A DNA stretch of 64,000 nucleotides from Hymenopus coronatus (Eukaryota; Arthropoda; Insecta; Mantodea; Hymenopodidae): the NCBI GenBank assembly GCA_030762935.1, contig CM060887.1:17042501-17106500 (forward strand), read 5' to 3'. Below are positions 47,201 through 54,289 of the stretch, piece by piece. Below the pieces are notes generated by a model. The model was not told the origin of the DNA and searched no databases. It saw nothing but the letters and a program-made list of their open reading frames with translations. Numbering within the stretch: the stretch's first letter is position 1; every line of letters begins with the position of its first letter. Both the position numbers and the translations under genes were made by a program.

Positions 47201-48401
47201 TACCACTGAAAATGAAAACTTGAAAAACCACCAGGAGGAGATTCCTGATTGTGATGAAGGTAATAAAAAAAACTATAAGTGTGACATATGTGGCAAGGAA
47301 GTTAAACGGAAGTGTGATCTCAAGAAACACATATCTATTCATGATGGTTTAAAACCTCATCAGTGTCAAATTTGTGGGAAATGCTACACAGCTTTACCTA
47401 GTCTAAGAAAGCATATGCTTGTTCACTCAGGCTCATTAAAAGCTAAACATTATAAATGTGAAACTTGTGGAAAAGCCTTTGATGGTGCATACAAGTTAAA
47501 GAGACATACCTTCTCTCACAACGAGGAAGAAAAGCCATACAGATGTGAAACTTGTGGCAAATGCTTTAGAGATGGCTATAACTTCAGAGTTCACGCATTC
47601 ACCCATGTTGAAATAAGACCATATGTTTGTGAAATCTGCGGTAAAACTTTTGCAACAATATGGCGGTTGAATGCACATCGTTTGAAGCATGAAGAGAGGA
47701 AAATTTATCATTGTGAATCTTGTGGGAAGAGCTTCACTGATCGATATGTTTTAAAGAAACATGTTTCTACTCACAGGGAATTAAAATCACATGATTGTCA
47801 ACTTTGTGGTAAGGTTTATGCCAGCAGCTATGGTTTGAGAAGACACAGCAAATTTCATAGTAGTTGCAAAACATGTGAAAGCAGTCATTCAAAATGCGTA
47901 TGCAAAAATTATGTGTGCAAAACTTGTGGAAAGAGTTTTAATAATGGTCATAACTTTGAACTGCATGTGTCTGCCCATAGTAGGAAAGCACAGTATCGAT
48001 GTGAAATTTGTGACAAAAGCTTTAATGAAAATCAGTATTGGAAGAGACATGTTTTAGATCATGCTGGAGTGAAGCCATATAAATGTGAAATTTGTGGCAA
48101 GAGTTTTTCAGATGTTACATACTTGAAAAGACATGTTTTTATTCATAGTAAGATAAAGCCACATAAATGCGAAATTTGTGGCAAATGTTTTGCTGATGGT
48201 TCAGGTTTGAAAGTGCACTTAAGATCTCATTATGGCATTAAGCCATACGAATGTGATCTTTGTAAAAAATGTTTTACTCGAAAGAAAGGATTAGCTGTAC
48301 ATATTTTGAATCATGATAATAAATGTGAAAATTGTGGCAAGAGATTTGCTTACAGGTCAAATTTAAAGAAACATATGTCAATTCATTGCAGTACAGAATA
48401 A
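25592..48401 (+). CDS. C2H2 zinc-finger gene, isoform ending in the 13-finger exon
   Basis: A predicted nuclear DNA-binding protein assembled from exons 25592-25723, 27553-27635 and 47165-48401, about 484 residues. The N-terminus is a 72-residue acidic region with five psi-Lys-x-Glu tetrapeptides and no ZAD, BTB or KRAB signature. The C-terminus has 13 C2H2 fingers of the CxxC-x12-HxxxH type. Exon 1 leaves in phase 0, exon 2 leaves in phase 2 and the finger exon enters in phase 2, so the join is open throughout. The last intron is about 19.5 kb and packed with transposons. An alternative 3' exon at 58155-59085 fits the same donor. I cannot name an orthologue. It lies head to head with the DRC11-like gene, about 3 kb between start codons. 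Confidence 0.72.
25724..27552. other. First intron of the zinc-finger gene
   Basis: AT-rich, with a pyrimidine-rich stretch 25850-26640. No element recognised. Apparent short frames are composition artefacts. Confidence 0.4.
27553..27635 (+). CDS. Zinc-finger gene coding exon 2
   Basis: 83 bases; acceptor ATCATAG|GATGAA and donor TCAAG|GTAAAA. It reads DEEEVELGLLKDEVIVGEPF then YSLEEAS, entering in phase 0 and leaving in phase 2. The acidic composition continues exon 1, and the exit phase matches both downstream zinc-finger exons. The element starting at 27660 lies only 24 bases past the donor. Confidence 0.68.
27660..28920. mobile_element. TIR element with CCGTATTTATCC ends, split by a SINE
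   Basis: The left end ACCGTATTTATCCAAATACA and the complement of the right end (ACTGTATTTATCCCAATACA) form terminal inverted repeats, flanked by TA. The interior has no transposase, but repeats the start-like motif (GCAAATACAAGACGACCCCC near 28837), giving a modular look. A 300-base SINE is inserted at 28038. A related partial copy starts at 51187. It is a non-autonomous DNA transposon of unassigned superfamily. Confidence 0.65.
28038..28337 (+). repeat. tRNA-derived SINE, family B, full length
   Basis: A box TGGTGTACTGG and B box GGTTCAAACCC lie about 45 bases apart, followed by the family body (GTAAAGCTGTTGGTCCCATG, AACCTCAAGCCTGATAAG, GAATGGGACGCTGAGAACC) and the 3' end CGTCCATAAATAACATGCC. 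It is flanked by a 13-base duplication GAGAACGAAATAT / GAGAACAAAATAT (28025-28037 and 28338-28350). Best copy of this family in the window; others are at 12736, 29233 and 43837. Confidence 0.88.
28921..29232. other. Intron sequence, no recognised content
   Basis: AT-rich DNA between the TIR element and the next SINE; nothing recognised. Confidence 0.4.
29233..29515 (-). repeat. tRNA-derived SINE, family B
   Basis: Minus-strand copy with the complement of the B box (GATTTGAACCCATGAGC) at about 29453 and body blocks TCAGGCTTGAGGTTCTTTCA and CCATGCTAAGGATTTTACGC. It is nearly full length, with about 10-15 percent apparent divergence from the 28038 copy by eye. Confidence 0.82.
29970..30225 (+). 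repeat. tRNA-derived SINE, family A, full length
   Basis: Head CGCCTGGGTAGTGTGGTGGT with B box GAGTTCGAATCTCGC. The body holds CCTTATCCTGAGAAGACGAA, GAGCATCATTTCACCAATTT and CCAGGTTAAAGGACGTTAAA, ending in an 18-base poly-A. The poly-A tail indicates LINE-mediated retroposition. Other copies are at 8010, 17605 and 61224. Confidence 0.85.
30340..30965 (-). mobile_element. piggyBac-like transposase relic
   Basis: Minus-strand pieces are ERLSVVGTMQLNKKEIPASF, which matches the VGTxRxNKKxIP block of piggyBac transposases, then LARLHTENPMSKLISRELKE, and near the end RGKPASCTFYQRVKDRKTKK with KCHTPVCPD. The last resembles the C-terminal cysteine-rich zinc-binding domain of this family. Frames are broken and some cysteines are lost. 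The catalytic DDD region is not readable, and no TTAA ends were located. Confidence 0.55.
30966..31204. other. Intron sequence, no recognised content
   Basis: AT-rich flank between the piggyBac-like relic and a SINE; it may include more of the relic, but no motif is readable. Confidence 0.35.
31205..31475 (-). repeat. tRNA-derived SINE, family C, diverged
   Basis: Minus-strand; GTACTGGGAGTTGAATCTCG is the complement of a weak B box, and TTCTCCCAGTGGGGGCAAAA matches ATCTCCCAGTGGGGGAAAAA in the copy at 3890. Older than that copy by eye. Confidence 0.65.
31591..32450 (-). repeat. Hairpin-repeat family, full-length copy
   Basis: About 860 bases. The 3' end (low coordinates on this strand) is a palindrome TTCTCTATA...TATAGAGAA at 31591-31626. 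The interior has a (TG)n tract at 31737-31753 and no coding capacity. The other end reads CTTTCTCTATAT on the minus strand, and the hairpin's outer arm is its inverted complement. This arrangement (5' subterminal inverted repeat pairing with the 3' hairpin, plus an internal microsatellite) is what DINE-1/HINE-type non-autonomous Helitrons show. I infer that relationship but cannot prove it. Confidence 0.65.
32451..33479. other. Intron sequence with a possible tRNA-like fragment
   Basis: Near 32695-32760 the plus strand reads GGATTTGAACTCATGAC, the complement of a B box, so a decayed SINE head may lie there on the minus strand. The stretch 33090-33160 repeats AGTGCC / TGCCTATTTC motifs. The rest is unrecognised. 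Confidence 0.3.
33480..33625 (+). pseudogene. BED/CGGBP1-like zinc-finger fragment ending at a splice donor
   Basis: One frame reads WILDFQSCTTDGKIIICQVC followed by NKE, resembling the N-terminal zinc-binding start of CGGBP1-like hAT proteins (compare DHPGRFSHDGNKLYCRVCGK in the hAT at 43675). It ends exactly at a consensus-like donor GAG|GTAAGC. The frame cannot be extended cleanly to an upstream ATG. Probably a hAT-derived relic; a domesticated exon is possible but weakly supported. Confidence 0.35.
33626..34069. other. Unrecognised sequence beside the Polinton fragment
   Basis: AT-rich; may include more of the decayed element, but no motif is readable. Confidence 0.3.
34070..34750 (-). 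mobile_element. Polinton/Maverick-type DNA polymerase B relic (exonuclease part)
   Basis: Minus-strand segments in order are: TIYLLYFGNKTNNRYYWIKD (about 34720-34660), KKYFCRTCLNYSARTQEALH (34610-34550), ENIEIYYDFESILKPIH (34475-34425), and DHDFYTGKYRGLTCNKCNLN near 34135-34075 preceded by CYLCKENL. YxDFESIL is the first exonuclease motif of protein-primed family-B polymerases. The DHxxYTGKYRG block is the zinc/HNH-like insertion typical of Polinton polymerases. The frames are shifted several times. The polymerase palm motifs and the integrase, capsid and ATPase genes of a full Polinton are absent here, so this is a short dead fragment. Confidence 0.68.
34751..35274. other. Unrecognised sequence with a (TG)n microsatellite
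   Basis: Holds a (TG)n run of about 40 bases at 35172-35211. No coding sequence is recognised; the repeated CATATACTGCA at 35219 and 35239 may be part of the end of the adjacent transposon. Confidence 0.4.
35275..36662 (-). pseudogene. IS630/Tc1-like DDE transposase gene, nearly full length, two frameshifts, catalytic D to H
   Basis: The first frame (36662-36291) encodes MAEMCGSIVVKHKRGRPLK, then a helix-turn-helix region with CEEYPTLALDNILSLTADLT. After a frameshift the 311-residue frame 36313-35378 carries the rest: WRREYLRNI, LHETWVNEGHTTSKLW, SIIIMDNAPYHSV and LPPYHCYLNPIELVWSQIKG. A second frameshift near 35378 restores an acidic tail (DDSDSSIASTTDDSDLEG) to a stop at 35275. The first catalytic residue, normally Asp in LDETWV, is His (codon 36113-36115); the second Asp and final Glu are present. 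It is therefore probably inactive despite good overall preservation. Relatives are at 15562 and 42880. Terminal repeats were not identified. Confidence 0.82.
36750..40260 (+). mobile_element. Non-LTR retrotransposon with endonuclease, RT and RNase H, 5' truncated
   Basis: In order: the end of an apurinic-type endonuclease (TIIIGDFIAHS near 36822; PDLLLVS near 36988); reverse transcriptase (KSSGPDNIHTEFIKQL 37772, YRPIALTSVLAKIMEKIISN 37953, VPQGSILSTTLFN-like 38333, VLMFADDVIL 38420). Then an RNase H domain (HVYTDGFS 39371, VVLLSDSKAA 39547, LQWIPAHCRIQGNETADFLA 39678) and a C-terminal Cys/His stretch (CPFYTLKEDMDANHLLCC). The catalytic FADD and the RNase H D, D and H residues are readable. 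The last frame, 39424-40245, is 273 residues long and intact. Several frameshifts break the rest. A tandem duplication lies at about 38708-38885. Most complete LINE in the window. Confidence 0.85.
40437..40506 (+). CDS. Possible extra exon of the zinc-finger gene (low confidence)
   Basis: An acceptor TATATAG and a good donor CAG|GTAAGT enclose 70 bases reading YMGTPPREQLKMELPRVSAL then TIQ. Entry phase is 2, matching exon 27553-27635; exit phase is 0. Splicing to the acceptor TTTTCAG just before 40592, or reading through the donor, both give an early stop. It could be a finger-less terminal exon, a poison exon, or the front of the decayed gene that follows at 40592. No homology was recognised. 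Confidence 0.25.
40592..42060 (+). pseudogene. AAA-ATPase-like / PD-(D/E)XK nuclease family gene, decayed
   Basis: From an ATG near 40605: EYFKDIRNIDHFVDKKLLIK, the N-terminal signature (xFVDKTxxI) of the AAA-ATPase-like family. One frame over, ITAPRRFGHRVN (40707-40742) matches its Walker A motif TAPRRFGKS, with the Lys replaced by His. Later come DELTGAGIPTDHKDSNTKLF, a 72-residue frame with DPWKDGYCVNTWTV, and at 41560-41700 KTPDFLMYKDDGIIIEXKY then SACAVLKQILEKRYYS, matching the C-terminal PD-(D/E)XK nuclease-like domain. The second acidic residue and Lys of the nuclease motif lie at the stop codon. At least three frameshifts or stops. AATAAA at 42039 could be its poly-A signal. The family is widespread in bacteria and patchy in arthropods, suggesting old transfer. 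Domain names are from memory. Confidence 0.65.
42061..42879. other. Intron sequence, no recognised content
   Basis: Possibly the 5' non-coding part of the IS630-like element that follows; no motif is readable. Confidence 0.3.
43261..43515. mobile_element. piggyBac-type MITE with TTAA duplication
   Basis: Terminal inverted repeats CCTTTTCAGTGC (left) and GCAGTGAAAAGG (right, one mismatch) are flanked by TTAA at 43257-43260 and 43516-43519. The 255-base insert has no coding capacity and interrupts the IS630-like transposase between RAKRLEHL and RKMFEYR. TTAA targeting is specific to piggyBac-class elements. Confidence 0.85.
43675..45793 (+). mobile_element. hAT element (CGGBP1-like type), decayed, with TIRs and 8-bp TSD
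   Basis: Ends TAGAGACCGGATTATATGCA and (complement) TAGAGACCAAATTATATGCA, flanked by ATATTCAT and ATAATCAT (7 of 8 identical). Coding remnants on the plus strand are: VQCTLPLEKRNAVSWIADHP, GNKLYCRVCGKTFCAQKKF (BED-like finger, about 44165-44300), and HVTCFTHKVHHLAEEVQSTF then NVNKLISSTKKVFL (44876-44990). Then THWSAWVEAVLPYNEYFESI (45052) and the C-terminal dimerisation part NIAHKFKYCPVTSVDVECSF (45440), ending near 45610. Several stops and frameshifts. A family B SINE sits at 43837. Confidence 0.82.
43837..44085 (+). repeat. tRNA-derived SINE, family B, 5' truncated
   Basis: Begins inside the tRNA-like head at GGCAGGTTCAAACCTGTCGG (B box kept, A box lost), followed by the complete family body and GGTGTCTATAAATAAAACTC at the 3' end. 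Inserted inside the hAT element, so it is younger than it. Confidence 0.82.
46201..47010. repeat. Degenerate tandem/satellite-like T-rich repeats
   Basis: Motifs such as GAGGTATGCCAGAAATGT, GAGGTGCACCAGAAATTT and AAGTGTGCCAGAAGTAA recur with GGGGAATTTTTGGCAGATTG-type spacers, with irregular unit length of roughly 100-200 bases. It ends about 150 bases before the acceptor of the 13-finger exon. No coding function; local copies are too diverged to define a unit exactly. Confidence 0.65.
47165..48401 (+). CDS. 13-finger C2H2 terminal exon
   Basis: The acceptor ACTTTCAG|ACTG is in phase 2; after the split codon the exon reads LCTGVFSRTSNCTTENENLK and stops at TAA 48399-48401. I count 13 C2H2 fingers, from YKCDICGKEV to NKCENCGKRF, all with both Cys and both His. 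The linker between fingers 7 and 8 is replaced by a Cys-rich insert (SSCKTCESSHSKCVCKN), and several linkers depart from TGEKP. The frame is open upstream of the first possible start (a TTG at 47220), so this is an internal reading frame that needs upstream exons. AATAAA overlaps the stop at 48400. Confidence 0.85.
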
Positions 48402-48939
48402 TAAAGATTATTAAGGAATGGAAAATTATAAGGGGTATAAATGGTGCTTAAATGGAAATACATGAAAGTATTTTTTTATTCCATTATCACTTTAACTACT
48501 TGGTTATTATGTGACGAATCTGTTAGGTGAGATATCTTGTATCAAAAAACCTCCAAACCAGCTGCATGGTGTTTTTCCACAGGGCATGTGGACACATGAT
48601 TCTGCACTGCTGCTGTAAACAAGGTCACACTTCTAACACAATTTTACTCTGCTCTGGAAGTGCAGAATTCAGTTGGCAGTTATATGATGTACTTTAGTTA
48701 TTATGAGTGATTTATTATTTTGTCCTGTACTTAGTCACAAAGTGTATTATGGCTCAATATATGTTTTTTACTGCATAGCATATATTTTTTTATGATTCAT
48801 ATGTGTTAACACAGTCAGCTCGCCAAGTAAAAGTATGATTTGCAGAAAGATTTCCAGGTGTAAAACCTCCAAGGCCAATTTTTTTTCAAGTCAACAGTTG
48901 ACGCCTCTGCATGCGTGAATACAACCCCCCCCCCCCCTT
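48402..48939. other. 3' UTR / flank of the 13-finger exon
   Basis: AATAAA at 48400-48405 overlaps the stop and is too close to serve alone; the true 3' end was not fixed. A poly-C run lies at 48926-48939. Nothing else recognised. Confidence 0.35.
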
Positions 48940-49290
48940 TTTTAGAGATTTAACAGACAGCCCAATTTTGCCTTTTTTTCAACAAGATACTGCAACAGCT
49001 CAAACAGCTAATCTTTGATGAAAACAATTATAAGTGTGTTTCAGGACAGAATTATTAGTAAAGATTTGTGGCCCCCTCGGTCCCCAACCTAATCCTCTGC
49101 AATTTCTATCTCTGAAATAACTTAAAGAATAAAGTTTGCAAGACAAACCCTTATACACTGGAAGAATTAAAACAAAATATCCGCCAGGAAATTTAAGATG
49201 TACTACGGTGAGTGATGGATAGTTTCTTAAAGAGGTACCAAAAATGTATGGAAAATGATGGTGGCCAGTTTCAGCATCTCCTTTTATAAA
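48940..49290 (+). mobile_element. Tc1/mariner-superfamily DDE transposase relic, C-terminal part
   Basis: The plus-strand frames read FQQDTATAQTAN (second catalytic Asp kept), LVKICGPLGPQPNPL (decayed from WPPRSPDLTP), then KNKVCKTNPYTLEELKQNIR-like and RYQKCMENDGGQFQHLLL. This is the C-terminal half of a very common insect transposase family. No ends identified. Confidence 0.75.
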
Positions 49291-49734
49291 GTTGGTAAGT
49301 AAAGCCTTTAAAAATAGTTTTAAAAATTTAATATGTTTCATCCGTGCCTTTCTATGATAGTGGCAGATGGCAACAAGCACCAAGAATGCAGACATGCAAA
49401 ATACTGTGCAGGCGGTTTGTACTTTTTTGGCTTATTCATTATATCTATATATGCTATATCAGTAGCCTTATTCATCTCATGCCTGTACCATACTACTTTC
49501 ATTTTGTGCCTAGCTGATGGCATTGGGTGCCATCCAATCCAGCTGCTTTCACTATCGTAATCATATAGTGATGTACAGCTAATCTTGGTCTCTTGCCTTT
49601 ATCCCCATATCACTTTACTGGGGTGTTATCTAGTCTAGTTGCTTTTGCTAACTTTGGATAGGTGGCAATGCAATCACTATTACTATCTATTTGATTTTTA
49701 CTATTGTTTTACACTTAAACTTTGGGTATCCAGC
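49291..49734. other. Unrecognised intergenic/intronic sequence
   Basis: Nothing recognised on either strand. Confidence 0.35.
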
Positions 49735-49870
49735 ATTTACTTTGGCGATTGAGAGAAATCATGAAAAAACCCTAGCCAGATTGGTTGACCCACAGGATTT
49801 GAACTCTGGACCTCCTGAATGCAACTCACAGACATTACTGCTGACTCATCCCACTCAGTATGCAGTATAT
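49735..49870 (-). repeat. tRNA-derived SINE head, decayed (family E)
   Basis: The complement reads GAGTGGGATGAGTCAGCAGT, then GTCCAGAGTTCAAATCCTGT (B box GAGTTCAAATCC), then GGGTTTTTTCATGATTTCTC. Not clearly one of the families A-D. Confidence 0.55.
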
Positions 49871-50273
49871 TTTCCTAATTTCTCAACATAGTTTACTAAT
49901 GCACTTTGTCCAGTAGTGATCCAAAGTCTTCATGTCAAATTCCTCCAGAGCTGCAACTGATGATGCTTTAAATTATTCCATGCTCACAGGACATATTCTT
50001 GCTTTGAAGTCCAGATAGGCTTCGGATGATAATCTATCACACTGGTAACAGATGCTGCATTCGATATAAGAACAAACTTGGGACAGCAAATGATGGGTGT
50101 GGTGGTCAGGGCAGTAATACAACAGGACTGGTTTAGTTGAGCCCTGCTGTATTTTGAACTGCATATGATTTAACCCTATCTGTAAGAGAGTTGTAATGAA
50201 AAAGTAACAACACCCACTATCATTTTTGAATCAGAAGGCATAATGAAATTATTAACTATCATAGTTTATAAAC
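49871..50273. other. Unrecognised sequence
   Basis: No coding or repeat structure recognised, apart from flank similarity to the right side of the Penelope inverted repeat that follows (GTTTAAA-type). Confidence 0.35.
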
Positions 50274-50871
50274 AGTTGCAAATATACAATTTCATTAAAT
50301 TAGGGTAATTACCTCAGAACAAGTTTCCAGGAATCACTTCCTCATCATCAGTTGATTGCAACTGGTCGGCTCTCCTCTAATGGTTATGATTATCTCTTAA
50401 TCCTTCTGGCAGTAGTTCTATGAATTTAGTGATCAGATTTTCTTTCATTGGGATCTTGAAGTTCATCAATCTTGGATGAAATTTCCAAAGAAATATTTTC
50501 TCCCAAATATTTAAATCGGCAGGTTTTAAATCCGGGAAGAAGAAAATCAGCATTTGTAGCACATTTTTGGATACAAGGACACAAAATTGTCAACACAGCA
50601 TCACTTGTTAGGCAGGCACAAAAACCTGCCGATTTAAATATTTGGGAGAAAATATTTTTTTGGAAATTTCAGCCAAGATTAATGAACTTTGAGATGCCAA
50701 TGATAGAAAATCTTCACTAAATTCATAGAACCACCACCAGAGGGACCAAGAGGCTATCCTAACATCAGAGGAGAGCCAACTAGTTGAAATCAGCTGATGA
50801 TGATGAAGTGATTCCTTAAAACTAGTTCTGAAGTAATTAACCTAATTTAATGAAATTGTATATTTGCAACT
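50274..50871. mobile_element. Second Penelope-like inverted repeat
   Basis: Arms 50274-50527 and 50621-50871 are reverse complements at roughly 85-90 percent by eye, with a 93-base spacer. The plus-strand frame through spacer and right arm reads KSAFVAHFWIQGHKIVNTAS, then ADLNIWEKIFFWKFQPRLMN, homologous to the Penelope fragments at 6.2 and 7.5 kb. The left arm encodes LNIWEKIFLWKFHPRLMN on the minus strand. The arms end in a shared 3' UTR-like sequence (TTTCATTAAATTAGG). The GIY-YIG core is absent. It is older than the 7.5 kb palindrome. Confidence 0.78.
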
Positions 50872-51186
50872 ACTTTTAAACATAACACCCACTATGTTTA
50901 TATCAATGTGTTCTTGTTTATGGAGTAGGAGGGAATGAAAAAGTGTTTAATTTGTGGCAAGATTCAACATGTAGAAGAGTTCAATATGCAATGCCATTAT
51001 TCTGCCAATGAATATGTCAGATATATGGGAAAATATCATCAAATGCTAGTGGAGCAATTGAAAAAAGTTATTGTATGAATCTGAAGAACATCTGTCAGCG
51101 AATTCATGATGAATGTAAGCTATAGAATTTCATTAGCAATTGAAAATAAAATGTGTCCCTTCACTGATGGTGAATATATCAGAAAT
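50872..51186. other. Unrecognised sequence
   Basis: Nothing recognised. Confidence 0.35.
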
Positions 51187-51745
51187 GCCATATTTATCCA
51201 AATACAAGACAACCTCAAATCAAGATGACTCCCTTTTTTCACAACTTAATTTTGGAATTTAGCATATCATCTATATAAAAAGAACACATGATAACCTAAT
51301 TTTGCACAAACTGAGGGGCACTTAAGGTGAATTTTTTCTCCCCTTTTTTGTGTAATTCCGCAGAAATTCACATAATAGGGAGGAGAATGGAAATGTATCG
51401 GTATGGAGGTGATGACAACTGCAGCAGAGCTTCAATATTCAACATACATGATGGATGAGATGTTCTATTTAGACAATATTACCTAACAGAACACACCGCT
51501 GTAAACTGTTTTATCTAATTCAAATTTGTGAGGGAATTCTTGTAATGGACGGGAGAACAGAAATGTACCACTTTGTGTGCAAAAGGAGGTAACTGTAATA
51601 ATGGCAGTGCAAGGAAAGATGGTGATGGATATTTTATATATAGACTGCATACTTAATATAACATATCCTTGCAAAAAGTTGTGTGTTATTAAAATTATGC
51701 AAAAATTCACACAGTTGATGGAAGGGAGAGGGGAAAACGAAATGT
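51187..51745 (+). repeat. CCGTATTTATCC-type TIR element, partial copy
   Basis: The left end CCATATTTATCCAAATACAA and TTAATTTTGGAATTTAGCAT match the element at 27660. Internal subrepeats of the type GCAGAAATTCACA...GAAATGTA occur at about 51360, 51548 and 51730. No right-hand inverted end was found before the SINE at 51746. Confidence 0.6.
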
Positions 51746-51900
51746 ACCTCCATGGTCGAGTGGACAAAGAGCTGACTTCTCACCCAAAGGTTTGGTTCCC
51801 GGCCGGGGCGGGGAATTTTTCTTTAACCAGAACTGTTCCCACAGAGTCTGGAAGCATGAAAGTGAGAGTGAATGTGCACGAGTTTAGTAATATAAAATTG
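51746..51900 (+). repeat. tRNA-derived SINE, family D-like
   Basis: Head CCTCCATGGTCGAGTGGACA (A box GGTCGAGTGG) with GGTTTGGTTCCCGG as B-box region, then GGGGAATTTTTCTTTAACCA. It lies just after AAACGAAATGTA of the TIR element, the same motif context in which the SINE at 28038 is inserted. Confidence 0.6.
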
Positions 51901-52539
51901 ATTAACCTAATGTTCTAAACCTACAGTAATGCAAGTTGTTTCACAAGTCAAAGCCTCCAATATGACCATTGAAACAATTATTTAAAAAGAAAAGGAAAAA
52001 AAAAAAAAAAAACAGCAGCAGAATGGAATGGAAACAGCTTAGGCTGTTCCAGCTTGGGTATGCACCAGAGACCAGCTGAGTACTCTCAGAAGTATGCCTA
52101 TGCAATGCAGTCAGGACTGAATGATGTTAGATTGAAGTGACTTGTGCTGACCTTCTCCCAGTGACATATTGGCTATCAAGCTCTCCTCAGCCAGGTTCTG
52201 AGGCAAGTCACTGTGTACACACAAGTACTCTAAGCCGAGCAGAGTTGGAACGTTCTGCCATAGCTAATTGAATAAGATCTAGGAAGAAGTAACAAAAGTA
52301 GATAGAATGATTTCACTTTATCATTGGGTTGTTTTAGGAACAACTCTTAAAAACAACTACTCTATCCTTGCCTACAGTTCACTATCTCTGCAAAAGTGAT
52401 TTCAAATCACAGCAAAAGTTATTGACCATGGCTATTACATTATATGAGCTAGATACTGATATAATGGTTCAATGTTTTTTTTATAAAGCATCTATTTTCA
52501 GTTTCATTGCAAACATTTGTGTGGAAAAAGCAAAAGGAA
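51901..52539. other. Unrecognised sequence
   Basis: A poly-A run lies at 51996-52011. The rest, including a frame upstream of the mariner homology, is unrecognised. Confidence 0.35.
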
Positions 52540-53263
52540 TTGTTTCTGAAAAGAATGTGGAGCTCTACTGTAAATATCCCAGTAAATTTTTGAGATGGCT
52601 TATTACCATGGATGAAACTTGGATAAATCACTACACTCCAGATAGTAAATCACAGTCAAACCAGTGGATTGTGCCAGGTGAACCAACTCCTAAAAAAGGC
52701 AAAGTCAATTTTGTCAACTAACAAGGCTATGGTGAGTGTTTTCTAGGATGCACAGGGAATTATTTTTTATTGATTATTTGGAAAAGGGTAAAAGTGTCAC
52801 TGGTGATTACTACGCAAACTTACTGCAACGTTTGAGTGATGAGGTGAAAAGAAAAATACCTTATTTGGCAAAAAAAAAAATCTTGTTTCATCACGACAAT
52901 GCTCTGGTCCATCGTTCAGTCATTGCAATGGGAAAAATGTGTGAATTAAAGTTGGAATTGCTTGAACATCCACCCTATTTGCCAGATCTAGCACCCAGTG
53001 ACTTTCACCTGTTCCCAAACCTCAAAAAATTTCTTGGAGGATGAAGATTTCACAGCAACGAGGAGGTCATTGATGTGGTAAACAGCTATTTTGAGGACCT
53101 TGATTAAATCATACTGCAGAGTTAGTTTAATTAAATTATAATACTGATATGACAAATTATTAGCCTTTCTGGAGATTATGTTGAGAAATAAAGCAAAAAA
53201 AAAACAAACTTTTTTTTAAATGCTGTTTTCATTGAGAGAACCAGGACTTATCAGCCGACCCTA
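52540..53263 (+). mobile_element. Mariner element, 5' truncated
   Basis: The coding remnant starts SEKNVELYCKYPSKFLRWLI, then TMDETWINHYTPDSKS (first catalytic Asp), a frame break near 52720, IDYLEKGKSVTGDYYANLLQ, FHHDNALVHRSVIAMGK (second Asp) and PYLPDLAPSDFHLFPNLKKF (third Asp, DD34D type). The right end GGACTTATCAGCCGACCCTA matches the TIR of the copy at 55116. The 5' half is missing. It lies immediately before a hairpin-repeat fragment whose AT-rich hairpin offers a TA target. Confidence 0.82.
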
Positions 53264-53400
53264 GTAGTGTGTAGAGGAAGTATCGTATTCCATCCAAAAA
53301 ATTTATATCAAGATTTCACCAGAAATATGTTTTGAGGTCCCCTGAGACCGAAAAAAGCATTTTCAGAAAAATATCCAAGTGTGTAGGTGGGTGACCCGAT
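53264..53400 (-). repeat. Hairpin-repeat family, 3' end fragment
   Basis: GTGTAGAGGAAGTATCGTAT, ATTTCACCAGAAATATG and GCATTTTCAGAAAAATATCC match the hairpin-proximal end of the 31591 copy. The hairpin is cut by the mariner end. Confidence 0.6.
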
Positions 53401-53559
53401 GACTCTTGGATCTCTCAAGCAGTGGAGAGGCCACGGCAAGGGTTATCTTATAATTTAATGAATCTATATGTATGCTATCGTAGGTATAAAAATATAACCC
53501 TAACATACTTTTGTAAAATTGGGTTAAATAAATTAAGATTCAATCCATGTTAGTCATGG

Positions 53560-54172
53560 TCTTTCACCATTCCACCTTTTCTCCAAGCTCATACATTTTT
53601 CCATCAAGTTCTTCCATGGCCAGTTTTTTTGTTGATTTTATTTGATATCTTCATCTTGGACATTTCTGTTTTCATTTCTTCCACTTCTCCATTCTGGCTC
53701 CACCTTCTCTTCCATTTTCCATTACAGATTTCTTCTGTCTTCAAGACAGATTTCATTTTCTCCTCCATTTTTTCCACTGTGGATTCCATTTTCATGTCCA
53801 TCTTCTTTATTTCAACTAATAATGTTTTCATCATCTCCATTGTGGCATAGAATCTTGCTCCAGACACCAGTGTAACAAAATCTATTTATTATTTTAAATT
53901 CTGTTTTTTACTTAAATGTTTTGGTCTCAATGCTGTAGCACAATTTTGTCTCTTGTCGTTTTGACACTCTTAGACAGTCAAACACTGCTCTCTGTAATTA
54001 AAGTCTGCACTTGGAGCGCTCTCCAAACTAAAACTGTGCAAGTCTCACCAGCTTCCTTATAGATACTTTATTTCACTGCTTAGAGCATGACCTGGTGGCA
54101 GTGGTGTCAGTGTAATAATACATACAATGTACAATATAATTAAAATAAATAATATGGGTGATATAATTCCCT
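53560..54172 (-). mobile_element. LTR-retrotransposon fragment: one LTR, primer-binding-like site and start of a gag-like frame
   Basis: On the minus strand a sequence starting TGTCATTCTGACAGGG (about 54172) and ending TTTTGTTACA is followed directly by CTGGTGTCTGGAGCAAGATT. A TGGTGTC start next to an LTR is what many insect Gypsy-type elements show as primer-binding site. The following frame (53867-53604) reads MEMMKTLLVEIKKMDMKMES and stays a Met/Lys/Glu-rich coiled coil, compatible with a gag N-terminus. No second LTR, protease or polymerase is present, so the identification rests on layout only. Confidence 0.4.
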
Positions 54173-54289
54173 GTCAGAATGACAATACATTATAGTATGC
54201 TACCAAAATAATAATAATAATAGTAATAATAATACAATATTAAACATTTTATAGCACTAATGATAACCAATATTTATATTTATTATCCC

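Noticed and set aside
47220..47222. TTG as start codon of the 13-finger protein
   Set aside because: A non-ATG start is not expected in an animal gene; the frame is open back to a good splice acceptor at 47164, so this is an internal exon.
47496..47711. 71-codon minus-strand frame
   Set aside because: Shadow of the 13-finger exon.
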